DNA from: Saprospira grandis str. Lewin
GTDB lineage: Bacteria > Bacteroidota > Bacteroidia > Chitinophagales > Saprospiraceae
NCBI RefSeq assembly: GCF_000250635.1
Contig: NC_016940.1
Span: forward strand, 62,001 to 126,000
Direction: 5' to 3'
DNA length: 64,000 bases
Program-made: the position numbers and the translations under genes
Shown here: one piece after another, positions 33,696 through 41,992 of the stretch
Numbering within the stretch: the first letter of the stretch is position 1
How the letters are laid out: each line of letters opens with the position of its first letter
Notes under the pieces: model-generated
The model's input: only the letters and a program-made list of their open reading frames with translations
What the model was told of the DNA's origin: nothing
The model's database searches: none

Positions 33696-34934
33696 ATGAT
33701 TCCTGCTAAAAAACATGAACAAGAAGCCGCCCGTTTGGCTGCTCTTGACAGCTATAATATCTTGGATAGCTTACCAGAACAAGACTATGAGGACTTGGTC
33801 AATTTGGCTTCTAAAATTTGTGGCACGCCTATGTCGATTATCAGCTTGGTTGATACAGACCGACAATGGTTTAAGGCCAAAAAGGGCCTAGAAGCTGAAG
33901 AAACGCATCGAGATTTGGCCTTTTGTGCGCATGCTATTTTGCAAGATGAGGTCTTTGTGGTGGAGGATGCCAAAAAGGATGAACGCTTTTGGGATAACCC
34001 TCTGGTAACGGGCCCGCTCAATCTAGGCTTTTATGCCGGGGTGCCCCTGCTAGGCAAAGAAGGGCTGCCTTTGGGTACCCTTTGTGTACTTGATGAAAAG
34101 CCCCGAACATTTTCGGAAGAAGAAAAACAGGCCCTAGAAATTTTGGGCCGGCAGGTGATTCGCCTATTTGAATTGCGCAAAAAACAAAGAGAAGTAGAAG
34201 AAGCCCTGGCCAAAGAACAAAAACGACATGCCGAATTAGAGCGATTTGCAAGAGTGGCCCTCAAGGACCTCCGAACGCCTATGCGCAATATTGCTAGCGT
34301 TACCCGCCTACTCCTCGCTGATGGCAAATTGGCCCTGCCCGATACAAAACGACAAATGATGGAAAAGGTCTTGCAATCCGCAGACCGCCTAAAATCAATG
34401 CTAGAAGGGCTCTGGAATTATAATCATGCCGATAAATACCTAGAGGAAGATCTCAAAGATATTCCACTTCTGCCTATGCAGCAGCATTTTCAATTGGCTT
34501 ATGGCCAAAAAGCGCATTTGGAGTGGAATATGCCGCCCTCGCTTTATTATCGGCCAAAGTTGTTCAAGCTTTTAGTCGATGAAGTGATTGATAATAGTTG
34601 CCGCTTTGCGCAACAAGATATGGTCTGGATCAATATCAATTTATCAGAAACTAGCCGAGGCTACCATCTAACAATTACAGATAATGGCGCAGGCATAGCC
34701 GCTCAGGCCCTGCCACAAGCCAAAGAACTCTTTTTCTCAGAAAAAGATAAGGATAAAAATGGCCAGCCCTGCCATGGTATTGGCTTGGCCCTGATCGAAA
34801 AGGTCTTGCAGAAAGAAGGGGGGAGCATCCAGCTTTCTGAAGCGCCCAAAGGCGGCCTGATCGTGGATATAAAGATTCCTCATCCCGATATCTTAACGGA
34901 ACTGGGGGCTTCTGCCAAAAGTGATCAATTCTAA
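33696..34934 (+). CDS. GAF-domain HATPase protein, histidine-kinase-like but lacking the phospho-histidine
   Basis: Residues 20-160 form a GAF domain (FYAGVPLLGKEGLPLGTLCVLDEKPR) of the type found at the N-terminus of many sensor kinases. Residues 160-185 are a coiled-coil linker. The dimerisation box reads LERFARVALKDLRTPMRNI (182-199); the usual sequence is SHDLxxP, so the autophosphorylated His is replaced by Lys190. The HATPase part keeps DEVIDNSCRF (N box), TDNGAGI (G1) and CHGIGLALI (G2), so ATP may still bind. There is no membrane segment and no response regulator nearby. It may act as a pseudokinase. An IS3 element starts 9 bases after its stop. Confidence 0.85.
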   Translation: MIPAKKHEQEAARLAALDSYNILDSLPEQDYEDLVNLASKICGTPMSIISLVDTDRQWFKAKKGLEAEETHRDLAFCAHAILQDEVFVVEDAKKDERFWDNPLVTGPLNLGFYAGVPLLGKEGLPLGTLCVLDEKPRTFSEEEKQALEILGRQVIRLFELRKKQREVEEALAKEQKRHAELERFARVALKDLRTPMRNIASVTRLLLADGKLALPDTKRQMMEKVLQSADRLKSMLEGLWNYNHADKYLEEDLKDIPLLPMQQHFQLAYGQKAHLEWNMPPSLYYRPKLFKLLVDEVIDNSCRFAQQDMVWININLSETSRGYHLTITDNGAGIAAQALPQAKELFFSEKDKDKNGQPCHGIGLALIEKVLQKEGGSIQLSEAPKGGLIVDIKIPHPDILTELGASAKSDQF

Positions 34935-35072
34935 ATCAAAAGTGTCCCGTCCTGAAAAACTGATACAGAATTTAAAGCAATAAAATTCTGATTAAATACG
35001 GGTGAAAAGTTATTCTGGAAGATTTTGACCTCCTTCAAAAAGGTCAAAAAATCTTACGGAAATAACTTGTTG

Positions 35073-35956
35073 TCAATTTAACAACTCTGGCTTAAGATGA
35101 TCTTGGGCTAGAGTTGTTTTCTTTTTATAGCTCTTATATTCGAGCTCTTGTTGTTGGTGCATTTCAGCAGGCGGCATAAATTGACAAGACCAATGTGGCC
35201 GAGCTTGGTTGTAAATATCAATACTTTGAGCCACTATTTTCTTCATCGCATCTAGCCCTAAATGGAAAAAATCTGCAATAAACTCTTGCTTTAATATTCC
35301 ATTTATTCGCTCTGCTACGGCATTTGCATAAGGATCGTAAGACTCAGTCATAGAGCAACTTATGCCTAGCTCTTTGAGTACTTGCTGATAATCATTTGAG
35401 CAGTACTGAATGCCCCGATCAGAATGATGAATTAGCTCTTCGTTAGGATATAGACGACGCTTTGCAGCCTGTTTTAAGGCTCGAATAGAGCCAATACTGC
35501 TCAAGCTGTCAGAGACATCATATCCCATTATTTGCTTAGAATAAGCGTCTGTGACCAAGGCTAAATACATTGGATTTTCTCTCGTTCCAATGTAAGTAAT
35601 ATCTGAAACCCAGACTTGCTCTGGCCGATAAATTTTCAAATCAGCTATCTTGTTCTTATGCTTTCTGTAGTGGTGGAAGGAATTTGTCGTTGTATGATAG
35701 TTCTTTCGAGCTCGAACCAGCAGATTGTTGGCCCGCAAAATAGTAAAAAACTTATCTCGGCCTACTCGTAGAGCCTTCAACTCAGATTGAAGTAAATGGT
35801 ACATTTTGCGGCCTCCTAAGCGAGGCATTTTGTTCCGTATTTCTTGAACTAAGGCAACTACTTTTTCTGCCAAACACTGATTAGATCTATGTTTCGCCTT
35901 CGATCTATAATACTTTTGACGATTTATCCCGACCAATCGACATAAGCCACTTAAGC
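35073..35956 (-). CDS. IS3-family transposase, orfB (DDE integrase part)
   Basis: This is the catalytic half of the transposase, expected to be made as a fusion with orfA. The N-terminal helical domain reads ISLSGLCRLVGINRQKYYRSK, followed by an HTH_21-like segment. The rve core has the DDE triad: VWVSDITYIG (first Asp), HHSDRGIQYCSNDY (second Asp) and NAVAERINGILKQE (Glu). The frame lies in the -1 phase relative to orfA and overlaps its end, consistent with programmed frameshifting; the TTG at 35936 is only the first possible internal start. All catalytic residues are intact, so the element may be active. Confidence 0.94.
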
Positions 35957-36379
35957 TTATTTTTTCTTCTTTTTGGAATTTTTCAACTGTTCGGGTAAAG
36001 ACTTTTTTCTGATTGGAATTTCAAACTCTTCTTCCGCTATATCTATCATCATATCAAAAAACAAAGCCTTCTTATCTGCCTGATTTAGCTCCTTTTCCAA
36101 GCGACGATTTTTTTTCTCTAAAAGCTTCAATTGCTGACGCAACTCCATCAATTCTTGTTCTGGACTCTTCTTCATACTTCTTAATTTATAGCTTTTATCG
36201 TATTGGCCATGTTTCTCGATCCATGTCCGAATTGTACTGTCTCCTTGTATCCCATACTTCCGTTGAGCCGCCCTTAATCCAATCTCGCCATTTTCTACTT
36301 CCGACACAACTTGGAGCTTAAAAGCTAAGGTATAATCTTTTTGCGTCCGCTTAACATACTGACCTTCTTTATTTTCCAT
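35957..36379 (-). CDS. IS3-family transposase, orfA (DNA-binding part)
   Basis: The 140-residue protein has an N-terminal helix-turn-helix (YTLAFKLQVVSEVENGEIGLRAAQRKYGI) that binds the element ends, followed by a leucine-zipper-like coiled coil (ELMELRQQLKLLEKKNRRLEKEL) that serves oligomerisation. It ends in a run of Lys codons containing six A at 35960-35965 and then a stop. A -1 slip at this run would join it to orfB, giving the full transposase. Confidence 0.92.
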   Translation of the reverse strand: MENKEGQYVKRTQKDYTLAFKLQVVSEVENGEIGLRAAQRKYGIQGDSTIRTWIEKHGQYDKSYKLRSMKKSPEQELMELRQQLKLLEKKNRRLEKELNQADKKALFFDMMIDIAEEEFEIPIRKKSLPEQLKNSKKKKK

Positions 36380-36429
36380 CTATCTTCTGTTTTTGTTGTA
36401 TCAGTATATCAGGACAAGACAAAGGACCA

Positions 36430-36468
36430 AAAAAAAGGGCGCGGGGAAATTTCCCTGCGCCCTTTTTG
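36430..36468. terminator. Bidirectional terminator next to the IS3 insertion
   Basis: AAAAAGGGCGC and its complement, extended by a G-T pair and GGGAA/TTCCC, have A-runs and T-runs on both sides. It was probably shared by the two convergent genes before the IS entered between the HATPase gene and this hairpin. Confidence 0.85.
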
Positions 36469-36469
36469 C

Positions 36470-37516
36470 TTAAAAGTCAATCACCGCCTCTTGGGCATTT
36501 TCTGCCCCTTCTTTTCGCTTTTTAAAGTACTCTCGAGTCACCTTAATGCCCTCCATAGAAGACATATAAGGAATGCCTTTTTCATGGTTTTGCTTGGCAA
36601 TCGTATAAATGATTTTCCAATGATTAAAGAGGAACTTATAGGCCTCTCCTATTGGCATTTCTGGGTCATAAATATGCGCAGGCTCCGAGTTCGTCCCATT
36701 GAGCTCCATCACCTGAATTTTCCCCGCATAAAGGTCCTCTAAAGAAGCCGCTCGACAATCATAACGACCAAAATAAAAGCCATCAATCTGCTTAGAAATT
36801 CGGTCAAATGAAGCCACTAATTCTGCCGTAATCAAGTTGTTCCTATTCAAAAAAGCCGTGCCACGACAGTGATTTCCAATTTCTACCAAACGCAAAGCCT
36901 CATCTTTGGGCAAAACCTCATCAAGTCGGTCGGCATATTCCTTGAGCAACACATCTAAATAATATTGCCCCCGCTCAGAAGTCTCAAATAAGGTTTTTAG
37001 GTCAGAAACACCATCCCCAACTACGGTCAAAAAACTCTTTTCTACCAAAGAATTGACCTGCCCCTTTTCTTCATTGGGCAAGCGATAATACAAGACCCCA
37101 AACTCCAAAGGCATATCCACATAACGCTGCATCAAAATGAACTGATTGTGCTCGGCCAAATACTCCCGCAACTCTTTTTCATTGTCAATTTTGGCCACCG
37201 CAAAACCACGCTCCCCCTTGTCGGGCTTCAAAATGAGCGGATAACTAAACTGCCCCTCTGCTACAGCCGCCAAAGCCACCGAAAGCGGATCTTCATTAGG
37301 CAAAAGCAAGGTTTTGGGCACCACATCCTCTGGCAAACGCTCCAAAATATCATACTTCGAGTAGTCCACAAAACCACCCATATACATCGCCGGATTAGTG
37401 GCACTAAAAAAGGTCATAGAACGAGCCTTAAGGCTGTACCAAAGGTAGACCACATAGACCGGGATATAAAAAAACCAAAAAGGCCAAAACTCCCATTTCA
37501 AATATTTCTTATTCAT
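36470..37516 (-). CDS. ATP-grasp domain protein with an N-terminal membrane segment
   Basis: This 348-residue protein begins with a hydrophobic, aromatic segment (WEFWPFWFFYIPVYVVYLWYSL, residues about 8-29) and has an ATP-grasp fold. Motifs are FSYPLILKPDKGERGFAVAKI near 90-110 (ATP-binding Lys), FILMQRYVD near 125, GTAFLNRNNLIT, and IQVMELNGTNSEPAHIYDP near 268-286 with the metal-binding ExN. Such proteins ligate a carboxylate to an amine or thiol, as in D-Ala-D-Ala ligase and carbamoyl phosphate synthetase families. The substrate is unknown. It is a single gene; a 7-bp-arm palindrome GGGCAAAATTTGCCC lies about 100 bases upstream and could be an operator. Confidence 0.78.
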   Translation of the reverse strand: MNKKYLKWEFWPFWFFYIPVYVVYLWYSLKARSMTFFSATNPAMYMGGFVDYSKYDILERLPEDVVPKTLLLPNEDPLSVALAAVAEGQFSYPLILKPDKGERGFAVAKIDNEKELREYLAEHNQFILMQRYVDMPLEFGVLYYRLPNEEKGQVNSLVEKSFLTVVGDGVSDLKTLFETSERGQYYLDVLLKEYADRLDEVLPKDEALRLVEIGNHCRGTAFLNRNNLITAELVASFDRISKQIDGFYFGRYDCRAASLEDLYAGKIQVMELNGTNSEPAHIYDPEMPIGEAYKFLFNHWKIIYTIAKQNHEKGIPYMSSMEGIKVTREYFKKRKEGAENAQEAVIDF

Positions 37517-37611
37517 AGGCTAAATCTGTTCGTTGTCACATAATACGTCTACTTCTCTTAGATGGATTTCTTGGGTTCTACCCCTAAGTTAAGCTTAAAA
37601 ACCGTCTTGGG

Positions 37612-37626
37612 GGCAAAATTTGCCCA
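37612..37626. promoter_or_regulatory. Palindrome GGGCAAAATTTGCCC, possible operator
   Basis: Seven-base arms surround a single A about 100 bases upstream of the ATP-grasp gene. It has no T-run, so a binding site is more likely than a terminator, but this is only a guess. Confidence 0.3.
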
Positions 37627-37688
37627 TTGCCTAAAAGGAAGCTAATGTTTTGTCAAATTAAGCTGGGGAAAGGCATTTTTATTTTTTT

Positions 37689-37852
37689 GGGGCTGCCCCG
37701 CCCTGCGGGCGGGTCGGGCTGTGTCGCAGCTCGCAGGTCTGCTCGGCCCTGCGGCGGCTGCGCCGCCTGGGTCTGGCCTGACGGCCACTGCTATCCATCC
37801 CTCAGCCGAGGCGCTGCGCGCCTTTGCGGCGGCTGCGCCGCCTGCTTGCCGC
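37689..37852 (+). repeat. Dispersed GC-rich hairpin repeat, copy 12 (subfamily A)
   Basis: A full-length copy: GGGGCTGCCCC, CGCCCTGCGGGCGGG hairpin, TCGGGCTGTGTC, core, GGCGGCTGCGCCGCC hairpin, GGTCTGGCC, TCCCTCAGCC, then AGGCGCTGCGCGCCT and GGCGGCTGCGCCGCC hairpins. Confidence 0.95.
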
Positions 37853-37888
37853 TAAAAAAAAACGGCCCTCTTTGACCAGCAAAGAGGG
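37852..37888 (-). terminator. Intrinsic terminator of the thiolase gene
   Basis: On the minus strand CCCTCTTTG and CAAAGAGGG pair around CTGGT, then CCG and a T-run. Confidence 0.88.
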
Positions 37889-37912
37889 ACGCTTTTAGTT
37901 TGGACCGAAGAA

Positions 37913-39100
37913 CTAGAGACGCTCAATAAGCATAGCAGAGGCTCCACCGCCACCATTACAAATACCCGCCAAACCATAGCGGCCATTGCGCTCAGTAAGG
38001 GCAGTAATCATAGCCATAACAATACGACAACCCGACATTCCAATGGGGTGGCCCATAGAAACGGCACCACCAAGTACATTGACCTTCTCATGAGGAATAT
38101 TGAGGGCCTGCATATTGGCCAAAGCCACTACAGAAAATGCTTCGTTAATTTCGAAAACATCTACTTCTTCTAGGGCTACGCCCGCTTTATCTAGAGCTTT
38201 GGGCATAGCTAGTGCAGGAGTGGTAGTAAACCAAACAGGCTCTTGGGCCGCATCGGCAAAGCTGCAAATTTTGGCCAAAGGCTTAAGACCAAGCTCTTCG
38301 CATTTTTCTTTGCTCATCAATACCATAGCCGCAGCACCATCATTGATTTTTGAGGCATTTACAGCAGTTACAGTTCCTTCTTTCTTAAATACAGAACGGA
38401 CCTTTTGTACAGAGGCCAAATCAGTGACTCGGCTATTGCCTACTTCTTCGTCTGTATCCACTACAGTGACCTTACCTTTACGTCCCTTAATTTCTACAGG
38501 GACAATCTCATTGGCAAATAGATTTTTTTCTTGAGCAGCACGGGCCCGCTCATAAGAAGCCAGGGCATATTGGTCTTGGGCCAAACGATCAATGTTTTTG
38601 CCCTCGGCGCAAACCTCGCCACAAACACCCATCATATCGCCATTATAAGGATCTTGTAGACCATCGCGAACAATGGCATCTACAATTTGGCCATTGCCGT
38701 AGCGAATGCCCGTACGACCAGAAGGTAAGTAGTGAGGTGCATTGCTCATGCTCTCCATCCCACCAGCTACAACAATATCATTATCGCCCAACATAATAGA
38801 CTGAGCAGCCAACATCACGGCCTTCATTCCAGAAGAGCACACTTTATTGACCGTGGTGCAAGGTACCGTATTCGGGATACCTGCAGCTAGGGCGGCCTGC
38901 TTGGCAGGAGCCTGTCCTACATTGGCTTGCAAGACATTGCCCATATATACTTCCTGAACCAGTTCGGGCGCAATATTTCCACGCTCCAAAGCGCCTTTAA
39001 TGGCGGTTTTACCTAGTTCAATAGCAGAAACGGCAGCCAAACTACCGCTAAGGTTTCCAATCGCTGTGCGGCCCATAGCCACAATATATACTTCTTTCAT
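37913..39100 (-). CDS. atoB: Acetyl-CoA C-acetyltransferase (thiolase)
   Basis: The 395-residue thiolase interconverts two acetyl-CoA and acetoacetyl-CoA, or performs the last step of beta-oxidation. It has the acyl-accepting Cys in NKVCSSGMKAVMLAAQSI near residues 85-102, MGGMESMS-like AGGMESMSNAPHYLP, the C-terminal NEAFSVVALAN with GHPIGMSGCRIV, and GICNGGGGASAMLIE. The length and order are typical of the type II biosynthetic or degradative thiolases. With the 3-oxoacid CoA-transferase in this window it could form an acetoacetate route, but the genes are far apart. It ends with its own terminator. Confidence 0.95.
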   Translation of the reverse strand: MKEVYIVAMGRTAIGNLSGSLAAVSAIELGKTAIKGALERGNIAPELVQEVYMGNVLQANVGQAPAKQAALAAGIPNTVPCTTVNKVCSSGMKAVMLAAQSIMLGDNDIVVAGGMESMSNAPHYLPSGRTGIRYGNGQIVDAIVRDGLQDPYNGDMMGVCGEVCAEGKNIDRLAQDQYALASYERARAAQEKNLFANEIVPVEIKGRKGKVTVVDTDEEVGNSRVTDLASVQKVRSVFKKEGTVTAVNASKINDGAAAMVLMSKEKCEELGLKPLAKICSFADAAQEPVWFTTTPALAMPKALDKAGVALEEVDVFEINEAFSVVALANMQALNIPHEKVNVLGGAVSMGHPIGMSGCRIVMAMITALTERNGRYGLAGICNGGGGASAMLIERL

Positions 39101-39192
39101 GATAGCTGTTTTTAGATAAACTAGAATCTTTTGATCTGAAGACGGCCGAATTTAGTATTTTTTCGCTCATTTCTGAAGAAAAAGACCAACTT

Positions 39193-39921
39193 ATGCAAGC
39201 GATGATTTTTGCGGCGGGCCTAGGCAGCCGTTTGGCTCCACTCACCGATCATATCCCTAAAGCCTTGGTTCCCTTAGGAAAACAGCCCATTATTCAGTAT
39301 TGGATAGACCGTTTGCGGCAGGCGCAATGCCAGCAACTGATTGTGAATGTGCATAGCCATGCCCAGCAGCTGATAGATTATTTGCAGCGCTTAGAGCTCC
39401 CCTTTCCGCTTCTCATTTCTGATGAGCGGAGCCAATTATTGGAGACTGGAGGTGGCTTGCGGCAGGCCGCCCCTCTTTTATTGCCCAATCAGCCCTTATT
39501 TTTGCTCAATGCAGATATTTACTGCAATTTTGACTTTGGGGCCGCCCTTGATTTTTGGGCCCAAAAGGGACAGCCTTTGGGGGTCTTGGCTATGCGTCAG
39601 CGGCCTTCTAGTCGCCAACTCTTATTTTTGGAAGAAGAGCTAGTGGGCTGGCAGAATAAAAAAACGGGGGAATATCGTTGGGCCAGAGCGGCAGATCCTT
39701 TGGCGGTTTCGGCCTATGCTTTTTCGGGCATTAGTTTGTTGGGGCCTGCGGCTTTTTCTTTATTGGCTGGGCCCAAGGCCAAGTTTTCTATTATTGATTT
39801 CTTTTTAAATTGGGCCAAAACAGAGCGTTTATTGGCCTATTTGCATCAGCAAGAGGATTGGTTTGATATTGGGACGCCTGCTCGCCTAGCCCAGGCCGAG
39901 GCCTATTTATTGGACCAATAG
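39193..39921 (+). CDS. Sugar-1-phosphate nucleotidyltransferase (MurU-like)
   Basis: The 242-residue enzyme joins a sugar 1-phosphate to an NTP, giving an NDP-sugar and pyrophosphate. The N-terminal signature MIFAAGLGSRLAPLTDHIPKAL (residues 4-25) is the nucleotide-binding loop with Arg and Lys. It also has LVPLGKQPIIQYWI, ETGGGLRQAAPLL near 84 and LLNADIYCNFDFG near 102-114 with the catalytic Asp. It is short, with no C-terminal beta-helix, and resembles the MurNAc-1-phosphate uridylyltransferase used in cell-wall recycling. The exact sugar is uncertain. An IS1182-type element begins 10 bases after its stop. Confidence 0.85.
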   Translation: MQAMIFAAGLGSRLAPLTDHIPKALVPLGKQPIIQYWIDRLRQAQCQQLIVNVHSHAQQLIDYLQRLELPFPLLISDERSQLLETGGGLRQAAPLLLPNQPLFLLNADIYCNFDFGAALDFWAQKGQPLGVLAMRQRPSSRQLLFLEEELVGWQNKKTGEYRWARAADPLAVSAYAFSGISLLGPAAFSLLAGPKAKFSIIDFFLNWAKTERLLAYLHQQEDWFDIGTPARLAQAEAYLLDQ

Positions 39922-39930
39922 CAGCAGTTT

Positions 39931-41789
39931 GGGGCTGTTGAGGAAGTCAAAAGTCATTTTTAGGACTAAAAAAATAAAAAATGTTAATAAGTGTCCATTT
40001 TTTTACAAAAAGGCAATACTTGCCCCTTAATTACCCTCTTTTTGCGGCAATACTTTTGTTATTTCTGTTAAAAAGAGTCGTTTTTGATGTTTTTGGACAG
40101 ACTTCGTCCATAGTTCGAGCTTTATGCTTTGCTAGTTTGGCAATATTCATACTCATAGCAAGCAAGCCGACCTCTATATTCACCTTCTTTAATCCTCGAA
40201 GCATCAGTCGCCGAAAGCCTTTGTTTTGTTTTAGCTCTCCAAAACAGCCTTCAACATCTACTGATCTTTGTTTTCGTTTTCTAATCCCCTCTTCACTTAA
40301 AAGTAATTTTCTTGCTTTGGCTCTTAATCGCTCTAGATTAGGCGTTCTATGGATTCTTCGATTTGTAGAGGTTTTTTTATTTGAGTTCTGTTTTAAGCAG
40401 GGCTCCATCAGCGCACAGCCCTTACAGTCTGCTGCTTCATATATATTTGTTTCTTTAATGTAGCCTGACCGAAGTGTCTTTTTAGTCTCTCCTATTCGGT
40501 TTATTTTTTTCCCAACAGGACAAATATAAAAGTCACCTTTTTCATCATAGTCAAGGTTTCTAGCATTCGCAAACTCTTTTGTTTTAAAATTTCTTCGATG
40601 CTCTCTGTAAAAAGAACCATACTTTACAAAACCCTCTATTCCTTTTTCTTCTAAAAAAAGATAATTTTCTTCGCTTCCATAGCCAGCATCTGCGGTAACT
40701 TGCTTGGGATAAAAATTATAACGCTCTTTAAATCCCTCTAAATGACGGATATAGGTGGCCATATCAGAAGATGTTCGCTCTACTGAATAATGAGTAATTA
40801 CTCTATTGGATGTCGAAAATTGAATATTGTAATTTGCTTTAAGCTGGCCATTTTTTAAATGATCATCCTTAGTTCGCATAAAGGTGGCATCATGATCCGT
40901 TTTACTATAACTTCCACGGCCATCTATAATAGCTTCCTGATCTTCATAACGTTTATAGCGATCTGCAAATTTATTTATCGCCCTTAAGTTTTTTTTTTCT
41001 TCCTTGGCGATCTTTGCTTTTATTTCCTTATCTGACACTAACTGATTGATTCTATCAACAGTCTCTTGTATCTTTTCTGAGCTAGCCTTTTTTCCTAAAT
41101 TTAAGGGCTCAATCTCTTGTTCCTCAGACTTATACAGGCCTTCTAAATAAGCCCAGAAACCTTCCAGGCGCTCTCTGATTTTTTCTTTACTACTAGATAA
41201 ACGATTGGCCCAAACATAAGTATAGCGATTTGCATTAGCCTCTAATTTTGTCCCATCTGTATAAACATCTTGCAAATCAACTAGACCTGCTTCTGCAAGT
41301 AGCAAAACGATATCTGTAAATATATCTTTAAACATCTCTCCCTCAAAGCCTTGTAGGCGCTTTGAGCGAAATATACTAATCGTAGAATGATCTGGAGTAG
41401 AACGACCACTCAACCAAATAAAAGGAATACTCTCTTTTAAGGCTTTTTCTATTTTTCGAGAAGAATAAGTGTTGTCTAAATAGGCATAAATCAACACTTT
41501 AATCATCATTTTCGGGTCGTAAGATGAGCTTCCTCCACCTTTATAACTATCATATAGGCGTTTCAAGTTGACTTGTTCAATCACTTGATTGACAACTCGA
41601 ACAGGGTGATCTGCTGGAATCCATGCTCCTAAATCTTCAGGAAACATGCTCATCTGATTTTGTTGGCTATTGCGAAATACAGCTTTTCTTTTCATCCTTA
41701 AATTTACAAAAAATAGACAACTTATACAACTATATACCTATATAGTTTTTCGGTAAAAGTAATTAGCTAATGTCTTTTTCAACAGCCCC
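39931..41789 (-). mobile_element. IS1182-family insertion sequence
   Basis: The ends read GGGGCTGTTG at 39931 and its complement CAACAGCCCC at 41789, extended with mismatches (GAGGAAGTCA against GAAAAAGACA). No target-site duplication is obvious. A single transposase gene fills most of the element. The right end abuts dispersed repeat copy 13. Confidence 0.85.
40031..41695 (-). CDS. IS1182-family transposase
   Basis: The 554-residue transposase is intact. The N-terminus (QNQMSMFPEDLGAWIPADHPVR) and KMMIKVLIYAYLDNTYSSRKIEKA, FIWLSGRSTPDHSTISIFR are the usual first domain of this family. The catalytic region has VYTDGTKLEANANRYTYVW (first Asp), VTADAGYGSEENY near residue 333 (second Asp) and a C-terminal VEGCFGELKQNKGFRRLMLRG (Glu), followed by SMNIAKLA. 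A Cys motif CKGCALMEPC, typical of DDE_Tnp_1_6 members, is present. It cuts and inserts the element ends. Confidence 0.94.
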   Translation of the reverse strand: MKRKAVFRNSQQNQMSMFPEDLGAWIPADHPVRVVNQVIEQVNLKRLYDSYKGGGSSSYDPKMMIKVLIYAYLDNTYSSRKIEKALKESIPFIWLSGRSTPDHSTISIFRSKRLQGFEGEMFKDIFTDIVLLLAEAGLVDLQDVYTDGTKLEANANRYTYVWANRLSSSKEKIRERLEGFWAYLEGLYKSEEQEIEPLNLGKKASSEKIQETVDRINQLVSDKEIKAKIAKEEKKNLRAINKFADRYKRYEDQEAIIDGRGSYSKTDHDATFMRTKDDHLKNGQLKANYNIQFSTSNRVITHYSVERTSSDMATYIRHLEGFKERYNFYPKQVTADAGYGSEENYLFLEEKGIEGFVKYGSFYREHRRNFKTKEFANARNLDYDEKGDFYICPVGKKINRIGETKKTLRSGYIKETNIYEAADCKGCALMEPCLKQNSNKKTSTNRRIHRTPNLERLRAKARKLLLSEEGIRKRKQRSVDVEGCFGELKQNKGFRRLMLRGLKKVNIEVGLLAMSMNIAKLAKHKARTMDEVCPKTSKTTLFNRNNKSIAAKRG

Positions 41790-41790
41790 G

Positions 41791-41923
41791 GGCCCCAAAG
41801 GGCCCGCTCGGCCTAGCGATGTGCAGCAGGGCCGCGCAGCGGCAGACCAAAGCCCGCAGGGCTGCAGGGCCGAGCAGACCTGCGAGCTGCGGAACGTAGC
41901 GCCTGCCGCAGGCAGGAGGCCCC
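41791..41923 (-). repeat. Dispersed GC-rich hairpin repeat, copy 13 (subfamily B)
   Basis: The minus strand has GGGGCCTCCTGCCTGCGGCAGG, GCGCTACG, core, CAGCCCTGCGGGCTT, and ACATCGCTAGGC, then a GGGCCC palindrome next to the IS1182 end. Confidence 0.9.
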
Positions 41924-41960
41924 AAAAAAAGACCCCCTACAAGATAACTTGTAGAGGGTC
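41924..41960 (-). terminator. Intrinsic terminator of the large type IX cargo gene
   Basis: GACCCNCTACAAG and CTTGTAGNGGGTC pair with one mismatch around ATAA; on the minus strand a seven-T run follows. Confidence 0.85.
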
Positions 41961-41992
41961 AGTTTATTTAGCAAAAGCTAAAGTCATAAAGA

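Larger units (their letters stand above)
34943..36421 (-). mobile_element. IS3-family insertion sequence
   Basis: The element is 1,479 bp. Terminal inverted repeats at 34943-34967 and 36397-36421 match at about 20 of 25 positions and begin TGTC. The 3-bp sequence AAG directly flanks both ends (34940-34942 and 36422-36424), as expected for a target duplication of this family. It carries two overlapping reading phases on the minus strand, orfA and orfB. Confidence 0.95.
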
